From positions 1 through 64,000 of the forward strand of contig NZ_JACJUQ010000006.1 in NCBI RefSeq assembly GCF_014235845.1: a stretch of 64,000 nucleotides of DNA, given 5' to 3'. The number at the start of each line of letters is the position of its first letter. The first letter of the stretch is position 1. Shown in pieces: positions 8,728-17,216 of the stretch. Under the pieces are notes generated by a model that was not told where the DNA came from, did no database searches, and worked only from the letters and a program-made list of their open reading frames with translations. A program made the translations under genes and the position numbers. Source of the stretch: Pontivivens nitratireducens (lineage in GTDB: Bacteria > Pseudomonadota > Alphaproteobacteria > Rhodobacterales > Rhodobacteraceae).

Positions 8728-9717
8728 TCAGAGGCCAGCCTGTTCGAACAGCGGGCGAAGATCCTGTTCGGGGCGCGCGCCCATATGGCTGATCACCTCC
8801 GCCGCCGCGATGCATCCCATCCGGCCCGCGTCGAGCAGGCTGCGCCCGGTGATCAGACCGTTCAGGAAACCCGCCGCGAACTGATCGCCCGCGCCCGTTG
8901 CATCGACCGGGACGACGCGGTGCACCGGAACCTGGACCCGTTCGTCACCGCGGATGATGATCACATCGTCACCCGAGCGTGTGCACACGACCAGCGGGCA
9001 GGCGGCGGTGGCGGCCTTCAGCGTCTCCTCCAGATCCTTCGTCTCATATAACGTGTTGAATTCAGCCTCATTGCCGATGACGTAGTCCAGATCGTCGGTG
9101 AGCAGAGCCTGAAAGTCGGCGCGGTGCCGATCGACGCAGAACGGATCGCTGAGCGCGATGCCCGCCATGCCGCCCGCCGCGTGAACCGCGCGTGCAGCCT
9201 TGGTAAATGCGGCCTTTCCCTGATCCTTGTCGAACAGATACCCCTCCAGGTACAGAATCTGCGCCTCCTTCACCACGTCTTCGTCAACGTCGTCGGGGCC
9301 AACCTCGGACGAGATGCCCAGATAGGTATTCATCGAGCGTTCGCCGTCCGGGCTGACGAAGATCATCGAGCGCGATGTCGGCAGATCGCCCGATGCCACC
9401 GGGGCATTGGGAAAATCCGTGCCGCCATTCGTCATCGCCTCGGCATAGAACCGGCCCAGCGCATCGTCGCGCACGCGCCCGATAAAGGCCGTGGACCGCC
9501 CCATATTGCCCAGACCCGCCAATGTGTTCGCCACCGAACCGCCCGCCGCCTGCACCCGATCATCCATCGAGGCGTAAAGGGTTTCGCCCCGTGACCGTTC
9601 CACCAGCTGCATGATGCCCTTGGTGATGCCCATGTGTTCCAGAAAGCTGTCGTCGGACTGGGCGATCACATCGACAACGGCGTTGCCGATGCCCACGACT
9701 TCATAGCGTTTGGTCAT
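8728..9717 (-). CDS. Adenosine kinase-type PfkB sugar kinase
   Basis: The 329-residue protein belongs to the PfkB/ribokinase superfamily. The N-terminal GIGNAVVDV and the GGSVANTLAGLGNMG substrate loop resemble adenosine kinases. The C-terminal signature DATGAGDQFAAGFLNGL holds the catalytic Asp and anion hole. It probably phosphorylates adenosine to AMP in purine salvage; a related nucleoside or sugar is possible. Its start overlaps the end of nth by 17 bases on the same strand, suggesting co-transcription with DNA repair. Confidence 0.88.
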   Translation of the reverse strand: MTKRYEVVGIGNAVVDVIAQSDDSFLEHMGITKGIMQLVERSRGETLYASMDDRVQAAGGSVANTLAGLGNMGRSTAFIGRVRDDALGRFYAEAMTNGGTDFPNAPVASGDLPTSRSMIFVSPDGERSMNTYLGISSEVGPDDVDEDVVKEAQILYLEGYLFDKDQGKAAFTKAARAVHAAGGMAGIALSDPFCVDRHRADFQALLTDDLDYVIGNEAEFNTLYETKDLEETLKAATAACPLVVCTRSGDDVIIIRGDERVQVPVHRVVPVDATGAGDQFAAGFLNGLITGRSLLDAGRMGCIAAAEVISHMGARPEQDLRPLFEQAGL

Positions 9718-10357
9718 AAATCTTGTCCTCGAAGGTACATATGTCGTTGATAAGGCAGTGCGCGCAATCAGGCTTGCGCGCCTTGCAGGTATAGCGCCCG
9801 TGCAGGATCAGCCAGTGATGGGCGTGTTGCTGGAATTGCGCCGGGACCCGGTCCTCGATCGCGCGTTCCACCGCGACCACGTCCTTGCCCATGGCCAGAC
9901 CCGTGCGATTGCCGACGCGAAAGATATGGGTATCGACCGCCTGCGCGGGATGCTTGAACCACATGTTCAGCACCACGTTCGCCGTCTTGCGCCCGACACC
10001 GGGCAGCGATTCCAGTGCCGCGCGGCTGGACGGAACCTCACCGCCGAAATCCTCGACGAGGATACGGCTCAACTTGATGACGTTCTTCGCCTTGTTGCGG
10101 TAGAGGCCGATGGTGCGGATATGTTCCGTCACGCCCTCCTCCCCCAGATCGAGCATCTTTTGCGGTGTGTCCGCGATGCGGAACAGTTCCTGCGTCGCGC
10201 GGTTCACGCCCTTGTCGGTTGCCTGCGCGCTCAACGCGACGGCAACGACGAGGGTGAAGGCGTTGACGTGATCCAGTTCTCCCTTCGGCTCCGCGCAATC
10301 GTTGCGGAACCGGGTAAAGACCTCGACAATCTGGGAATATGTAAGTGGCGTGGACAT
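9701..10357 (-). CDS. nth: Endonuclease III (DNA glycosylase/AP lyase)
   Basis: From this start the protein is 218 residues, close to the E. coli enzyme. It carries the helix-hairpin-helix LPGVGRKTANVVLN with the Schiff-base lysine, VDTHIFRVGNRTGL with the catalytic Asp, and a C-terminal 4Fe-4S loop with spacing C-x6-C-x2-C-x5-C. It excises oxidised pyrimidines and cleaves the abasic site. The open frame extends 20 codons upstream to 10417, but alignment with known Nth proteins begins at MSTPLTYSQIVEVF. Neither candidate start has a strong ribosome-binding site. Confidence 0.93.
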   Translation of the reverse strand: MSTPLTYSQIVEVFTRFRNDCAEPKGELDHVNAFTLVVAVALSAQATDKGVNRATQELFRIADTPQKMLDLGEEGVTEHIRTIGLYRNKAKNVIKLSRILVEDFGGEVPSSRAALESLPGVGRKTANVVLNMWFKHPAQAVDTHIFRVGNRTGLAMGKDVVAVERAIEDRVPAQFQQHAHHWLILHGRYTCKARKPDCAHCLINDICTFEDKIYDQTL

Positions 10358-10583
10358 GGCGACCGTCATGCCATGCCCGGCCCTTGCGATCAAAGGCAGA
10401 ATCCCGCCCTGCGCCATGAATATCCGTCAACCCGAGGCGAAAACCGCCCGGCGGGCTGGGATGCCCCTGCCGAAAGACGAAACGTCACGCGGAGCCACCT
10501 GCCCCGCCGCAAGATTCGGGTCGCTGGCGTGCGGTGCTTCGTGCGAGGATCGTCCAGGAACCAGCGGTACGAGGGGGAAACCC

Positions 10584-11435
10584 ATGTCACGAGAGAGCGG
10601 CAGCGCGCAATACGCCCTGATGGCCCGGGCCCTGAAACACATCGAGGATAATCGCCTCGACCAGCCGACATTGGGCGATGTGGCGGCGTCCGTGGGGTTG
10701 AGCGCCCCGCATTTCCAGCGGGAGTTCAGCCGCTGGGTCGGCATCAGCCCCAAACGCTATCAGCAGTATCTGACGCTGGATCACGCGCGGCATTTACTTA
10801 AGGACCGTTTTACCGTGCTCGACACAACGTTTGAGACGGGGCTGTCGGGGCCGGGCCGGTTGCACGACCTGTTCGTGCGGTGGGAGGCGATGACCCCGGG
10901 GGACTATGCCCGGGGCGGAGCCGGGCTGACCATTGATTACGGCTGGTTCGACAGCCCCTTTGGCGAGGTTCTGGCAATGGGAACCGATCGGGGTCTGTGC
11001 GGCATGGCCTTCGCGGCGGAAACCGGACGGGAGGCGGCGTTCGAGGATATGTGCGCCCGCTGGCCCGCCGCCACATTCGTCGAGGCACCCACCACCGTGG
11101 CCGGATGGGCCCGCGCCGCATTCGGGCAGGGTGGCGAAGCCCGGCTGCACCTGATCGGCGCGCCGTTCCAGATCAAGGTCTGGGAGGCGCTGCTGTCGAT
11201 CCCCTCGGGCCACGTGACCAGCTATTCGCAAATTGCCCAGGCCATCGGCAACCCCGCAGCCGTGCGCGCCGTCGGCACGGCGGTGGGGCGCAATCCGATC
11301 AGTTGGCTGATCCCGTGCCACCGGGCCATGCGCAAATCCGGCGGTCTGGGCGGCTATCACTGGGGATTGCCGGTCAAACGCGCGATGCTGGCCTGGGAAT
11401 CCGCGCGGGCGGATGCGCGCGATGACGCTGCATAG
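10584..11435 (+). CDS. AraC-type regulator fused to O6-methylguanine-DNA methyltransferase (truncated Ada)
   Basis: The start is set by a GAGGGGG ribosome-binding site at 10571-10577; the open frame itself continues upstream. The 283-residue product has an AraC helix-turn-helix domain (about residues 8-105) followed by a methyltransferase domain (about 112-275) with the acceptor cysteine in LIPCHRAM. This order equals the second and third parts of E. coli Ada. The N-terminal zinc-cysteine domain that senses methylphosphotriesters is missing, so it cannot be switched on by the classical Ada route. It repairs O6-alkylguanine directly, and its regulatory role is inferred only from the HTH. AlkB and Nth genes are close by. 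Confidence 0.9.
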   Translation: MSRESGSAQYALMARALKHIEDNRLDQPTLGDVAASVGLSAPHFQREFSRWVGISPKRYQQYLTLDHARHLLKDRFTVLDTTFETGLSGPGRLHDLFVRWEAMTPGDYARGGAGLTIDYGWFDSPFGEVLAMGTDRGLCGMAFAAETGREAAFEDMCARWPAATFVEAPTTVAGWARAAFGQGGEARLHLIGAPFQIKVWEALLSIPSGHVTSYSQIAQAIGNPAAVRAVGTAVGRNPISWLIPCHRAMRKSGGLGGYHWGLPVKRAMLAWESARADARDDAA

Positions 11436-11495
11436 GGGTTACCTGAGGCCCGTATAGGGCTTGCCCCATCGCAGCGATATGCGCATTCTGCCGTC

Positions 11496-11888
11496 ATGAC
11501 GGAACAAAATCTCTGCCCCAGCGGCACGCTATCGCTTCAGACCCTCGCCATGCCGGCGGACACCAACGCAAACGGAGATATCTTCGGCGGGTGGATGATG
11601 GGACAGATGGACCTCGGCTCCTCGGTTCTGGCACGGACCCGCGCGCGCGGTCGTGTCACGACCGTCGCAGTGGAGGGGATGACCTTTCACAAGCCTGTAC
11701 ATGTCGGTGATCTGGTCAGCATCTACGCCGAGATGCTGCGCGAGGGCACGACCTCCATGCGCATCGGGGTGGAGGTCTGGGTGACCAGACAACCTAGCGG
11801 TGAAGTGCTCAAGGTGACGGAGGCCGTCTTTACCTTCGTGGCGGTCGATATTTCGGGCAAGAAGCGGCCCCTGCCCGCACAGGAATGA
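11496..11888 (+). CDS. Hotdog-fold acyl-CoA thioesterase (YciA-like)
   Basis: The 130-residue protein matches the short single-domain acyl-CoA thioesterases of the YciA/BACH type. It has PADTNANGDIFGGWMMGQMD, with the catalytic Asn/Asp loop and hotdog helix, and VEGMTFHKPVHVGDLV on the following strands. It hydrolyses acyl-CoAs in the cytosol, possibly controlling CoA-ester pools. It is 60 bases downstream of the Ada-like gene on the same strand and converges on alkB with only 3 bases between stop codons. Confidence 0.92.
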   Translation: MTEQNLCPSGTLSLQTLAMPADTNANGDIFGGWMMGQMDLGSSVLARTRARGRVTTVAVEGMTFHKPVHVGDLVSIYAEMLREGTTSMRIGVEVWVTRQPSGEVLKVTEAVFTFVAVDISGKKRPLPAQE

Positions 11889-11891
11889 CGT

Positions 11892-12557
11892 TCAGCCGTG
11901 ATCGACCACGCGCAGCGTCAGGTTGATCCGCCCTCCGTCGCGCAACAGGGTCGAGGTGCCGGGCAGGATCCGGTCCACCCCATGATATGCCAGCCGCGCG
12001 GCACCGCCCATGACGACGATATCGCCGCTTTCCAGCCGCACGCTGCTGGTCGGATCGCCGCGCTTCACCCCGCCCATGCGAAAGGTCGCGGTATCCCCAA
12101 GTGAGATCGACAGCACGGGCCAGTCGAAATCCCCTTCGTCCCGGTCCTGATGCATCCCCATCCGGGCGGAGGTGTCGTAATAATTCACGAGGCAGCAATC
12201 GGGCGTGCGGGCAATGCCTGTCATGTGATGCCAGATATCCAGAATTTGTTCGGGGATCGGCGGCCACTCTTGTTCACTGGCCCGGTCACTGGCCTGCTCT
12301 TCGGCCTGTTCCCTGCCCCGCACACCGGGATATGTCGGGCTATAACGGTAACCTGCCCGATCGGTGATCCAGCCCAGCCGCCCCGCTGCGCTCATCCGAA
12401 CGCTCATCGCCTTGCCGGAGGGGGTTACGGGCCGGATCAGGGGGGCGGCGCGAATGATATCACGCACGGCGTCGCGCAAATCCTCCTGCTGCGGGCGCGA
12501 CAGCGCATTCTTGTAGATGTCGAACCCCTGCACCGTCAGCTTTGCGGGCCTGTCCAT
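11892..12557 (-). CDS. alkB: AlkB-type Fe(II)/2-oxoglutarate-dependent DNA repair dioxygenase
   Basis: The 221-residue protein has the AlkB iron ligands HQD in MGMHQDRDE and the distal His in AYHGVDRI, plus the oxoglutarate-binding arginines in GRINLTLR. It oxidatively removes methyl groups from 1-methyladenine and 3-methylcytosine. The start at 12557 has a GGAGG site 6 bases upstream; an in-frame start at 12590 lacks support. Between the nucleotide-recognition lid and the core there is a polar, Glu/Gln/Ala/Ser-rich insert (about residues 81-98) encoded by a short degenerate repeat near 12262-12320, which is unusual for the family. Confidence 0.93.
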   Translation of the reverse strand: MDRPAKLTVQGFDIYKNALSRPQQEDLRDAVRDIIRAAPLIRPVTPSGKAMSVRMSAAGRLGWITDRAGYRYSPTYPGVRGREQAEEQASDRASEQEWPPIPEQILDIWHHMTGIARTPDCCLVNYYDTSARMGMHQDRDEGDFDWPVLSISLGDTATFRMGGVKRGDPTSSVRLESGDIVVMGGAARLAYHGVDRILPGTSTLLRDGGRINLTLRVVDHG

Positions 12558-12683
12558 GTGCGGCCTCCGGTATCTGCCGATCCGCCACATGTTCGGATCG
12601 TTTGTTTCGCGCGGCTCAAACTACCCCGATACACGCCGCTGCGCCTGTCCCGCACTCATGTATACACAATGCGAACCAGATGG

Positions 12684-12711
12684 TTGCGGCGGCAAGAAGC
12701 GGCTCCTATAT
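12684..12711 (+). promoter_or_regulatory. Putative heat-shock (RpoH-like) promoter of dnaK
   Basis: A TTGCGG element (12684-12689) is followed, 18 bases after its TTG, by CCTATAT (12705-12711). This resembles the alphaproteobacterial RpoH pattern CTTG-N16/18-CYTATNT. It lies about 107 bases upstream of the dnaK start. The -35 half lacks the leading C, so the call is tentative. Confidence 0.35.
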
Positions 12712-12817
12712 CACCGTTCAGTAACGGTCGGTTCCACAAGCGGGATCGGCAGGGATGGGGAGCGGGGGCCTCCGAGCAGGACCCGGACCCCAAAATCGCC
12801 AAGAAAAGGGACTCAAC

Positions 12818-14740
12818 ATGTCTAAAGTTATCGGTATTGACCTCGGAACAACCAACTCCTGCGTCGCCATCATGGATGGCAGCCAGGCGAAAGTGATTGA
12901 AAACTCGGAAGGCGCGCGCACGACGCCCTCCATGGTCGGCTTCACGGAGGATGAGCGCCTCGTGGGCCAGCCTGCGAAGCGGCAGGCCGTGACCAACCCC
13001 TCCAACACCCTGTTCGCTGTCAAGCGTCTGATCGGCCGCCAGTTCGGTGACCCGCTGGTCGAGAAGGACAAGAGCATGGTTCCCTTCAACATCGTCGAGG
13101 GGCCGAACGGCGACGCGTGGGTCGAGGCACGGGGTGAGAAATATTCCCCCAGCCAGGTCTCCGCGTTCATCCTGCAAAAGATGAAGGAAACGGCGGAGCA
13201 ATATCTGGGTGAGAAGGTCGAAAAGGCCGTCATCACCGTTCCCGCCTATTTCAACGACGCCCAGCGTCAGGCCACCAAGGACGCGGGCAAGATCGCGGGC
13301 CTCGAAGTGCTGCGCATCATCAACGAGCCGACCGCGGCGGCGCTGGCCTATGGCCTCGACAAGGAAGGCTCCAAGACCATCGCGGTCTATGACCTTGGCG
13401 GCGGTACGTTCGACATCTCGATCCTGGAGATCGACGAAGGCCTGTTCGAAGTGAAATCCACCAATGGCGACACGTTCCTGGGTGGTGAAGATTTCGACAT
13501 GCGCATCGTCGAATACCTCGCCGATCAGTTCAAGAAAGAGAACGGCATCGACCTGCGCGGCGACAAGCTGGCGCTGCAGCGTCTGAAGGAAGCGGCGGAG
13601 AAGGCGAAGATCGAGCTGTCCTCCACCTCGCAGACCGAAATCAACCAGCCGTTCATCTCGATGAACCCGGACACCAAGCAGCCGGTTCACCTCGTCATGA
13701 AGCTGACCCGCGCCAAGCTGGAAAGCCTGGTCTCCGACCTGATCGCCCGTTCGATCAAGCCGCTGAAGGCCGCGTTGAAGGATGCGGGCCTGACCACCTC
13801 CGATATCGACGAGGTCGTGATGGTCGGCGGCATGACCCGTATGCCCAAGGTGTACGAGGAAGTGACCAAGTTCTTCGGCAAGGAGCCGCACAAGGGTGTG
13901 AACCCCGATGAGGTTGTCGCGATGGGCGCCGCCATTCAGGCCGGTGTTCTGCAAGGCGACGTCAAGGACGTGGTCCTGCTCGACGTGACCCCGCTGAGCC
14001 TGGGCATCGAAACGCTGGGTGGCGTGTTCACCCGCCTGATCGACCGCAACACCACGATCCCGACGAAGAAGTCGCAGATCTTCTCCACCGCCGAGGACAA
14101 CCAGAACGCCGTGACGATCCGGGTGTTCCAGGGTGAGCGTGAGATGGCCGCGGACAACAAGATCCTGGGCCAGTTCAACTTGGAGGACATCCCCCCGGCG
14201 CCGCGCGGTCTGCCGCAGATCGAAGTGACCTTCGACATCGACGCCAACGGCATCGTGTCCGTCTCCGCCAAGGACAAGGGGACGAACAAGGAGCACAAGA
14301 TCACCATTCAGGCGAGCGGCGGTCTGTCCGATGAGGACATCGAGGCGATGGTCCGCGAGGCCGAGGAGAACGCGGAAGCCGACAAGGAACGCCGCGAACT
14401 GGTCGAGGCCCGCAACCAGGCGGAAAGCCTGATGGACTCCACCGAGAAATCGCTGGAGGAGCACAAGGACAAGGTCAGCTCCACCACGGTCGAGGCCATC
14501 GAGCTGGCCATCGCGCAGCTCAAGGACGCGCTGGAAGGCGACAATACCGGCAAGATCAAGTCGTCCATGCAGAACCTGACCGAATCCGCCATGAAGCTGG
14601 GTGAAGCCATCTACAAGGCGCAGGAGGAAGAAGGCGAGGACGACAGCGAACCGCGTGCCGCCGACGATGCAATGGGTGAGGACGATGTCGTTGACGCGGA
14701 CTACACCGATGTCGATGACGACGACAAGAAGGCGTCCTGA
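12818..14740 (+). CDS. dnaK: Molecular chaperone DnaK (Hsp70)
   Basis: The 640-residue protein is a full-length Hsp70. It has the nucleotide-binding domain ([13 protein letters not shown], residues 4-16; [12 protein letters not shown] near 195), the interdomain linker [14 protein letters not shown], the substrate-binding domain, and an acidic C-terminal tail ending in [10 protein letters not shown]. It folds client proteins with DnaJ and GrpE. The start at [10 protein letters not shown] is preceded by AAAAGGG and matches the family; 21 further in-frame codons upstream do not. The usual partner dnaJ is not the next gene: a terminator and a glycosyltransferase gene intervene. grpE and hrcA lie about 9 kb away. 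Confidence 0.99.
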   Translation: MSKVIGIDLGTTNSCVAIMDGSQAKVIENSEGARTTPSMVGFTEDERLVGQPAKRQAVTNPSNTLFAVKRLIGRQFGDPLVEKDKSMVPFNIVEGPNGDAWVEARGEKYSPSQVSAFILQKMKETAEQYLGEKVEKAVITVPAYFNDAQRQATKDAGKIAGLEVLRIINEPTAAALAYGLDKEGSKTIAVYDLGGGTFDISILEIDEGLFEVKSTNGDTFLGGEDFDMRIVEYLADQFKKENGIDLRGDKLALQRLKEAAEKAKIELSSTSQTEINQPFISMNPDTKQPVHLVMKLTRAKLESLVSDLIARSIKPLKAALKDAGLTTSDIDEVVMVGGMTRMPKVYEEVTKFFGKEPHKGVNPDEVVAMGAAIQAGVLQGDVKDVVLLDVTPLSLGIETLGGVFTRLIDRNTTIPTKKSQIFSTAEDNQNAVTIRVFQGEREMAADNKILGQFNLEDIPPAPRGLPQIEVTFDIDANGIVSVSAKDKGTNKEHKITIQASGGLSDEDIEAMVREAEENAEADKERRELVEARNQAESLMDSTEKSLEEHKDKVSSTTVEAIELAIAQLKDALEGDNTGKIKSSMQNLTESAMKLGEAIYKAQEEEGEDDSEPRAADDAMGEDDVVDADYTDVDDDDKKAS

Positions 14741-14765
14741 TCGCACTCCGCGGTGAATAGAGATG

Positions 14766-14793
14766 CGGCCCGATACGTCGGGCCGTATTTCTT
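14766..14793 (+). terminator. Rho-independent terminator after dnaK
   Basis: An 8-bp stem, CGGCCCGA (14766-14773) with TCGGGCCG (14778-14785), has a TACG tetraloop and a TATTTCTT tail. It lies 25 bases after the dnaK stop and 18 bases before the next start, so it should lower read-through from dnaK into the glycosyltransferase-dnaJ unit. Confidence 0.85.
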
Positions 14794-14811
14794 GCAGGCA
14801 GGATCAGCATC

Positions 14812-15951
14812 ATGATTGTAATTTCAGCGCAGACCTTTCCCCCAAAATCCGGTGGAATCGAAGCCCTCATGTCGGGGCTTGCATCTGAATGCGTTGCAGC
14901 TGGATACGAGGTGCTGGTTCTGGCCGACGGGCGCCGCGGTGATGATGTTCTGCAACCTTACAAGATCGAGAGGTTTCGCGGCCCGCGTCCGCTCAGACAA
15001 AGGCTCAAGGCGCTTCGTCTGCGTTACCTGGCACAATCTGGCAAGGTCGAGGCAATCTACACCTGTTCATGGAAAAGTGTCGAAGCGATTGGTCGCAAAT
15101 TGCGCTGCCCGGTTGTGACTTTCGGTCATGGGAATGAATTCAAGGCGTCGAAATCGGATCGTATACATACGGCATTGCAGTGGGCATCTGCTTTGATATG
15201 CGTTTCCGATGAAACACGTAGAAGAGCTGACGGGATGATCCCGGAAGGCACAACCGTTCAGGTCATAAACCCTCCCGTGCAGGAACCTGCGCCGTCCAGT
15301 AAGGATGACCGGGATTGGGCCGAGAAGCAGTTCGGATCCTCATCCGCACGTATTCTTTCCCTGTCGCGCCTTATACCGCTGAAAGGTCATGATCAAACGA
15401 TCCGGGCCATTGCAGAACTTGTCCCGGAATTTCCCGGTATCAAACTGGTAATCGCGGGGGATGGAGAGGACCACGCCAGGCTCAGCACGCTCGCCCAGGA
15501 TTTGGGCGTTCGCGATCATGTCGTTTTCACTGGCCGCGTAGAGGGCGGGCGCAAAACGGCATTGTTCGAATCCGCAAATCTCTTTGCACAACCGGGCCGG
15601 CAGATCGGGCAGGAACGTGAAGGTTTCGGGATTACTTATCTCGAAGCCGCATTGCACGGCCTGGCCAGCATCACTGGTAATCAGGGTGGCGCCCCCGAGG
15701 CAGTCATTTCCGATAAAACCGGATACATCGTAGACGGCAACAGTCTTGACGAGATCGTCGAGGCCTTTCGTAAAATACTTTCCGACAACAGCAACGCACA
15801 GAAATTTTCCAACGCGGCACGCGAACATGGCAAGGCCGCGCTTTGGAAGAACAAGATCGGTGAAATTCTCGCCGTTGCAGGACTTCAAGCTCGCCGTGAT
15901 GTCAGCTTGCAGGTAGGACGGAACGATCCTTTCAAGGGGAAAGACACCTGA
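14812..15951 (+). CDS. GT4-family glycosyltransferase inserted between dnaK and dnaJ
   Basis: The 379-residue protein has the GT-B fold of family 4 glycosyltransferases. It has the glycine loop [15 protein letters not shown] at the N-terminus, the [17 protein letters not shown] strand that opens the donor domain (about residue 180), VIAGDGEDH, and the [14 protein letters not shown] loop containing the E-x7-E nucleotide-sugar motif (about 265-280). It probably adds a sugar to a cell-surface glycan. Its codon use is visibly more AT-rich than dnaK or dnaJ on either side. Its stop is separated from the dnaJ start by a single base, so dnaJ translation probably depends on this transcript. Position and composition suggest acquisition. 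Confidence 0.9.
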   Translation: MIVISAQTFPPKSGGIEALMSGLASECVAAGYEVLVLADGRRGDDVLQPYKIERFRGPRPLRQRLKALRLRYLAQSGKVEAIYTCSWKSVEAIGRKLRCPVVTFGHGNEFKASKSDRIHTALQWASALICVSDETRRRADGMIPEGTTVQVINPPVQEPAPSSKDDRDWAEKQFGSSSARILSLSRLIPLKGHDQTIRAIAELVPEFPGIKLVIAGDGEDHARLSTLAQDLGVRDHVVFTGRVEGGRKTALFESANLFAQPGRQIGQEREGFGITYLEAALHGLASITGNQGGAPEAVISDKTGYIVDGNSLDEIVEAFRKILSDNSNAQKFSNAAREHGKAALWKNKIGEILAVAGLQARRDVSLQVGRNDPFKGKDT

Positions 15952-15952
15952 T

Positions 15953-17107
15953 ATGTCAAAACGTGACTATTATGAGGTTCTGGGCGTGTCCAAGGGCGCG
16001 ACCGAGGCTGAAATCAAGAAAGCGTTCAAGAAGAAGGTGATGGAACATCACCCCGACCGCAATCCTGACAACCCCAAATCCGAGGGGCTGTTCAAGGAGG
16101 CGAACGAAGCGCATGACGTTCTGAAGGATCCTGAGAAGCGGGCGGCCTATGACCGCTACGGCCACGCTGCCTTCGAGGGTGGCATGGGGGGCGGCGGCGG
16201 GCGGCGCGCGCAGGGCGGGGCGGACTTTTCCTCCGCGTTCTCGGACGTGTTCGACGATCTGTTCGGCGATTTCATGGGCGGTCAGCGCGGCGGTGGCCGG
16301 GGCGGGCAACGTGCCACGCGCGGCTCCGATCTGCGCTACAACATGCGCATCACGCTGGAGGAAGCCTTCGCCGGCAAGCAGGCAAGCATCACCGTTCCCG
16401 GCTCCTCCACCTGTGATGTGTGTGAGGGCACCGGCGCGGAGGGCGGCGCGGAACCCGCGACCTGCCCCACCTGTTCAGGCATGGGAAAGGTCCGCGCGCA
16501 GCAGGGTTTCTTTACGATCGAGCGGGCATGTCCGACCTGTGAAGGTCGCGGCCAGATCATCAAGAACCCTTGTCGCAATTGTGGCGGCACCGGCCGGGTC
16601 GAGAAGGAACGCACGCTGACCGTCAATATTCCCAAGGGGGTAGAGACCGGCACGCGGATCCGTCTGGCTGGTGAGGGCGAGGCAGGCCTGCGCGGTGGAC
16701 CGTCGGGCGATCTTTATATCTTCATCGAAGTGGCCAGCCACCCGATTTTCGAACGCGATGGCGTCAACCTGTTCTGCCGGATTCCCGTGCCGATGGCGAC
16801 TGCGGCCCTGGGCGGCGATATCGAGGCCCCCAATCTGGATGGCGGCCGCAGCCGCGTGAAGGTCCCCGCCGGTGTGCAATCGGGCAAGCAGTTGCGGCTG
16901 CGCAGCAAGGGTATGCCGCATCTGCGCGGTCAGGGCGTCGGCGATCTCTATATCGAGTTGGCAGTGGAAACGCCGGTCAATCTGACGGCCCGGCAAAAGG
17001 AATTGCTGTCCGAGTTCAAGGCGGAAAGCGTCAAGAACAGCCCGGACAGCGAGGACTTCCTGTCCAAGGTCAAGGGATTCTGGGACGGGATGCGCGGCAC
17101 CGGCTGA
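15953..17107 (+). CDS. dnaJ: Chaperone DnaJ (Hsp40)
   Basis: The 384-residue protein has the J-domain with HPD in HHPDRNPDN (about residues 32-40), a Gly/Arg-rich linker (about 75-125), and four zinc-binding repeats ([32 protein letters not shown]). Two client-binding beta domains and a dimerisation tail follow. It stimulates DnaK ATPase and delivers substrates. It begins one base after the glycosyltransferase stop (TGATATG), an arrangement typical of coupled translation. Confidence 0.99.
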   Translation: MSKRDYYEVLGVSKGATEAEIKKAFKKKVMEHHPDRNPDNPKSEGLFKEANEAHDVLKDPEKRAAYDRYGHAAFEGGMGGGGGRRAQGGADFSSAFSDVFDDLFGDFMGGQRGGGRGGQRATRGSDLRYNMRITLEEAFAGKQASITVPGSSTCDVCEGTGAEGGAEPATCPTCSGMGKVRAQQGFFTIERACPTCEGRGQIIKNPCRNCGGTGRVEKERTLTVNIPKGVETGTRIRLAGEGEAGLRGGPSGDLYIFIEVASHPIFERDGVNLFCRIPVPMATAALGGDIEAPNLDGGRSRVKVPAGVQSGKQLRLRSKGMPHLRGQGVGDLYIELAVETPVNLTARQKELLSEFKAESVKNSPDSEDFLSKVKGFWDGMRGTG

Positions 17108-17131
17108 TCCGCCGCACCCTTTGCGAAATCT

Positions 17132-17164
17132 GAAAACGCCCGTGCATCCCGCGCGGGCGTTTTC
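17132..17164. terminator. Bidirectional terminator between dnaJ and maeB
   Basis: An 11-bp perfect stem, GAAAACGCCCG (17132-17142) with CGGGCGTTTTC (17154-17164), carries its own A-tract and T-tract, so it can act in both directions between the two convergent genes. Confidence 0.88.
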
Positions 17165-17216
17165 GATTCAGGGATCGTTTGATTCAGGGGGCAGCTACAG
17201 CCCACCGCCCGGACGA

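Noticed and set aside
12656-14746. 696-codon open frame opposite dnaK
   Set aside because: It mirrors the dnaK codon pattern and has no recognisable motif.
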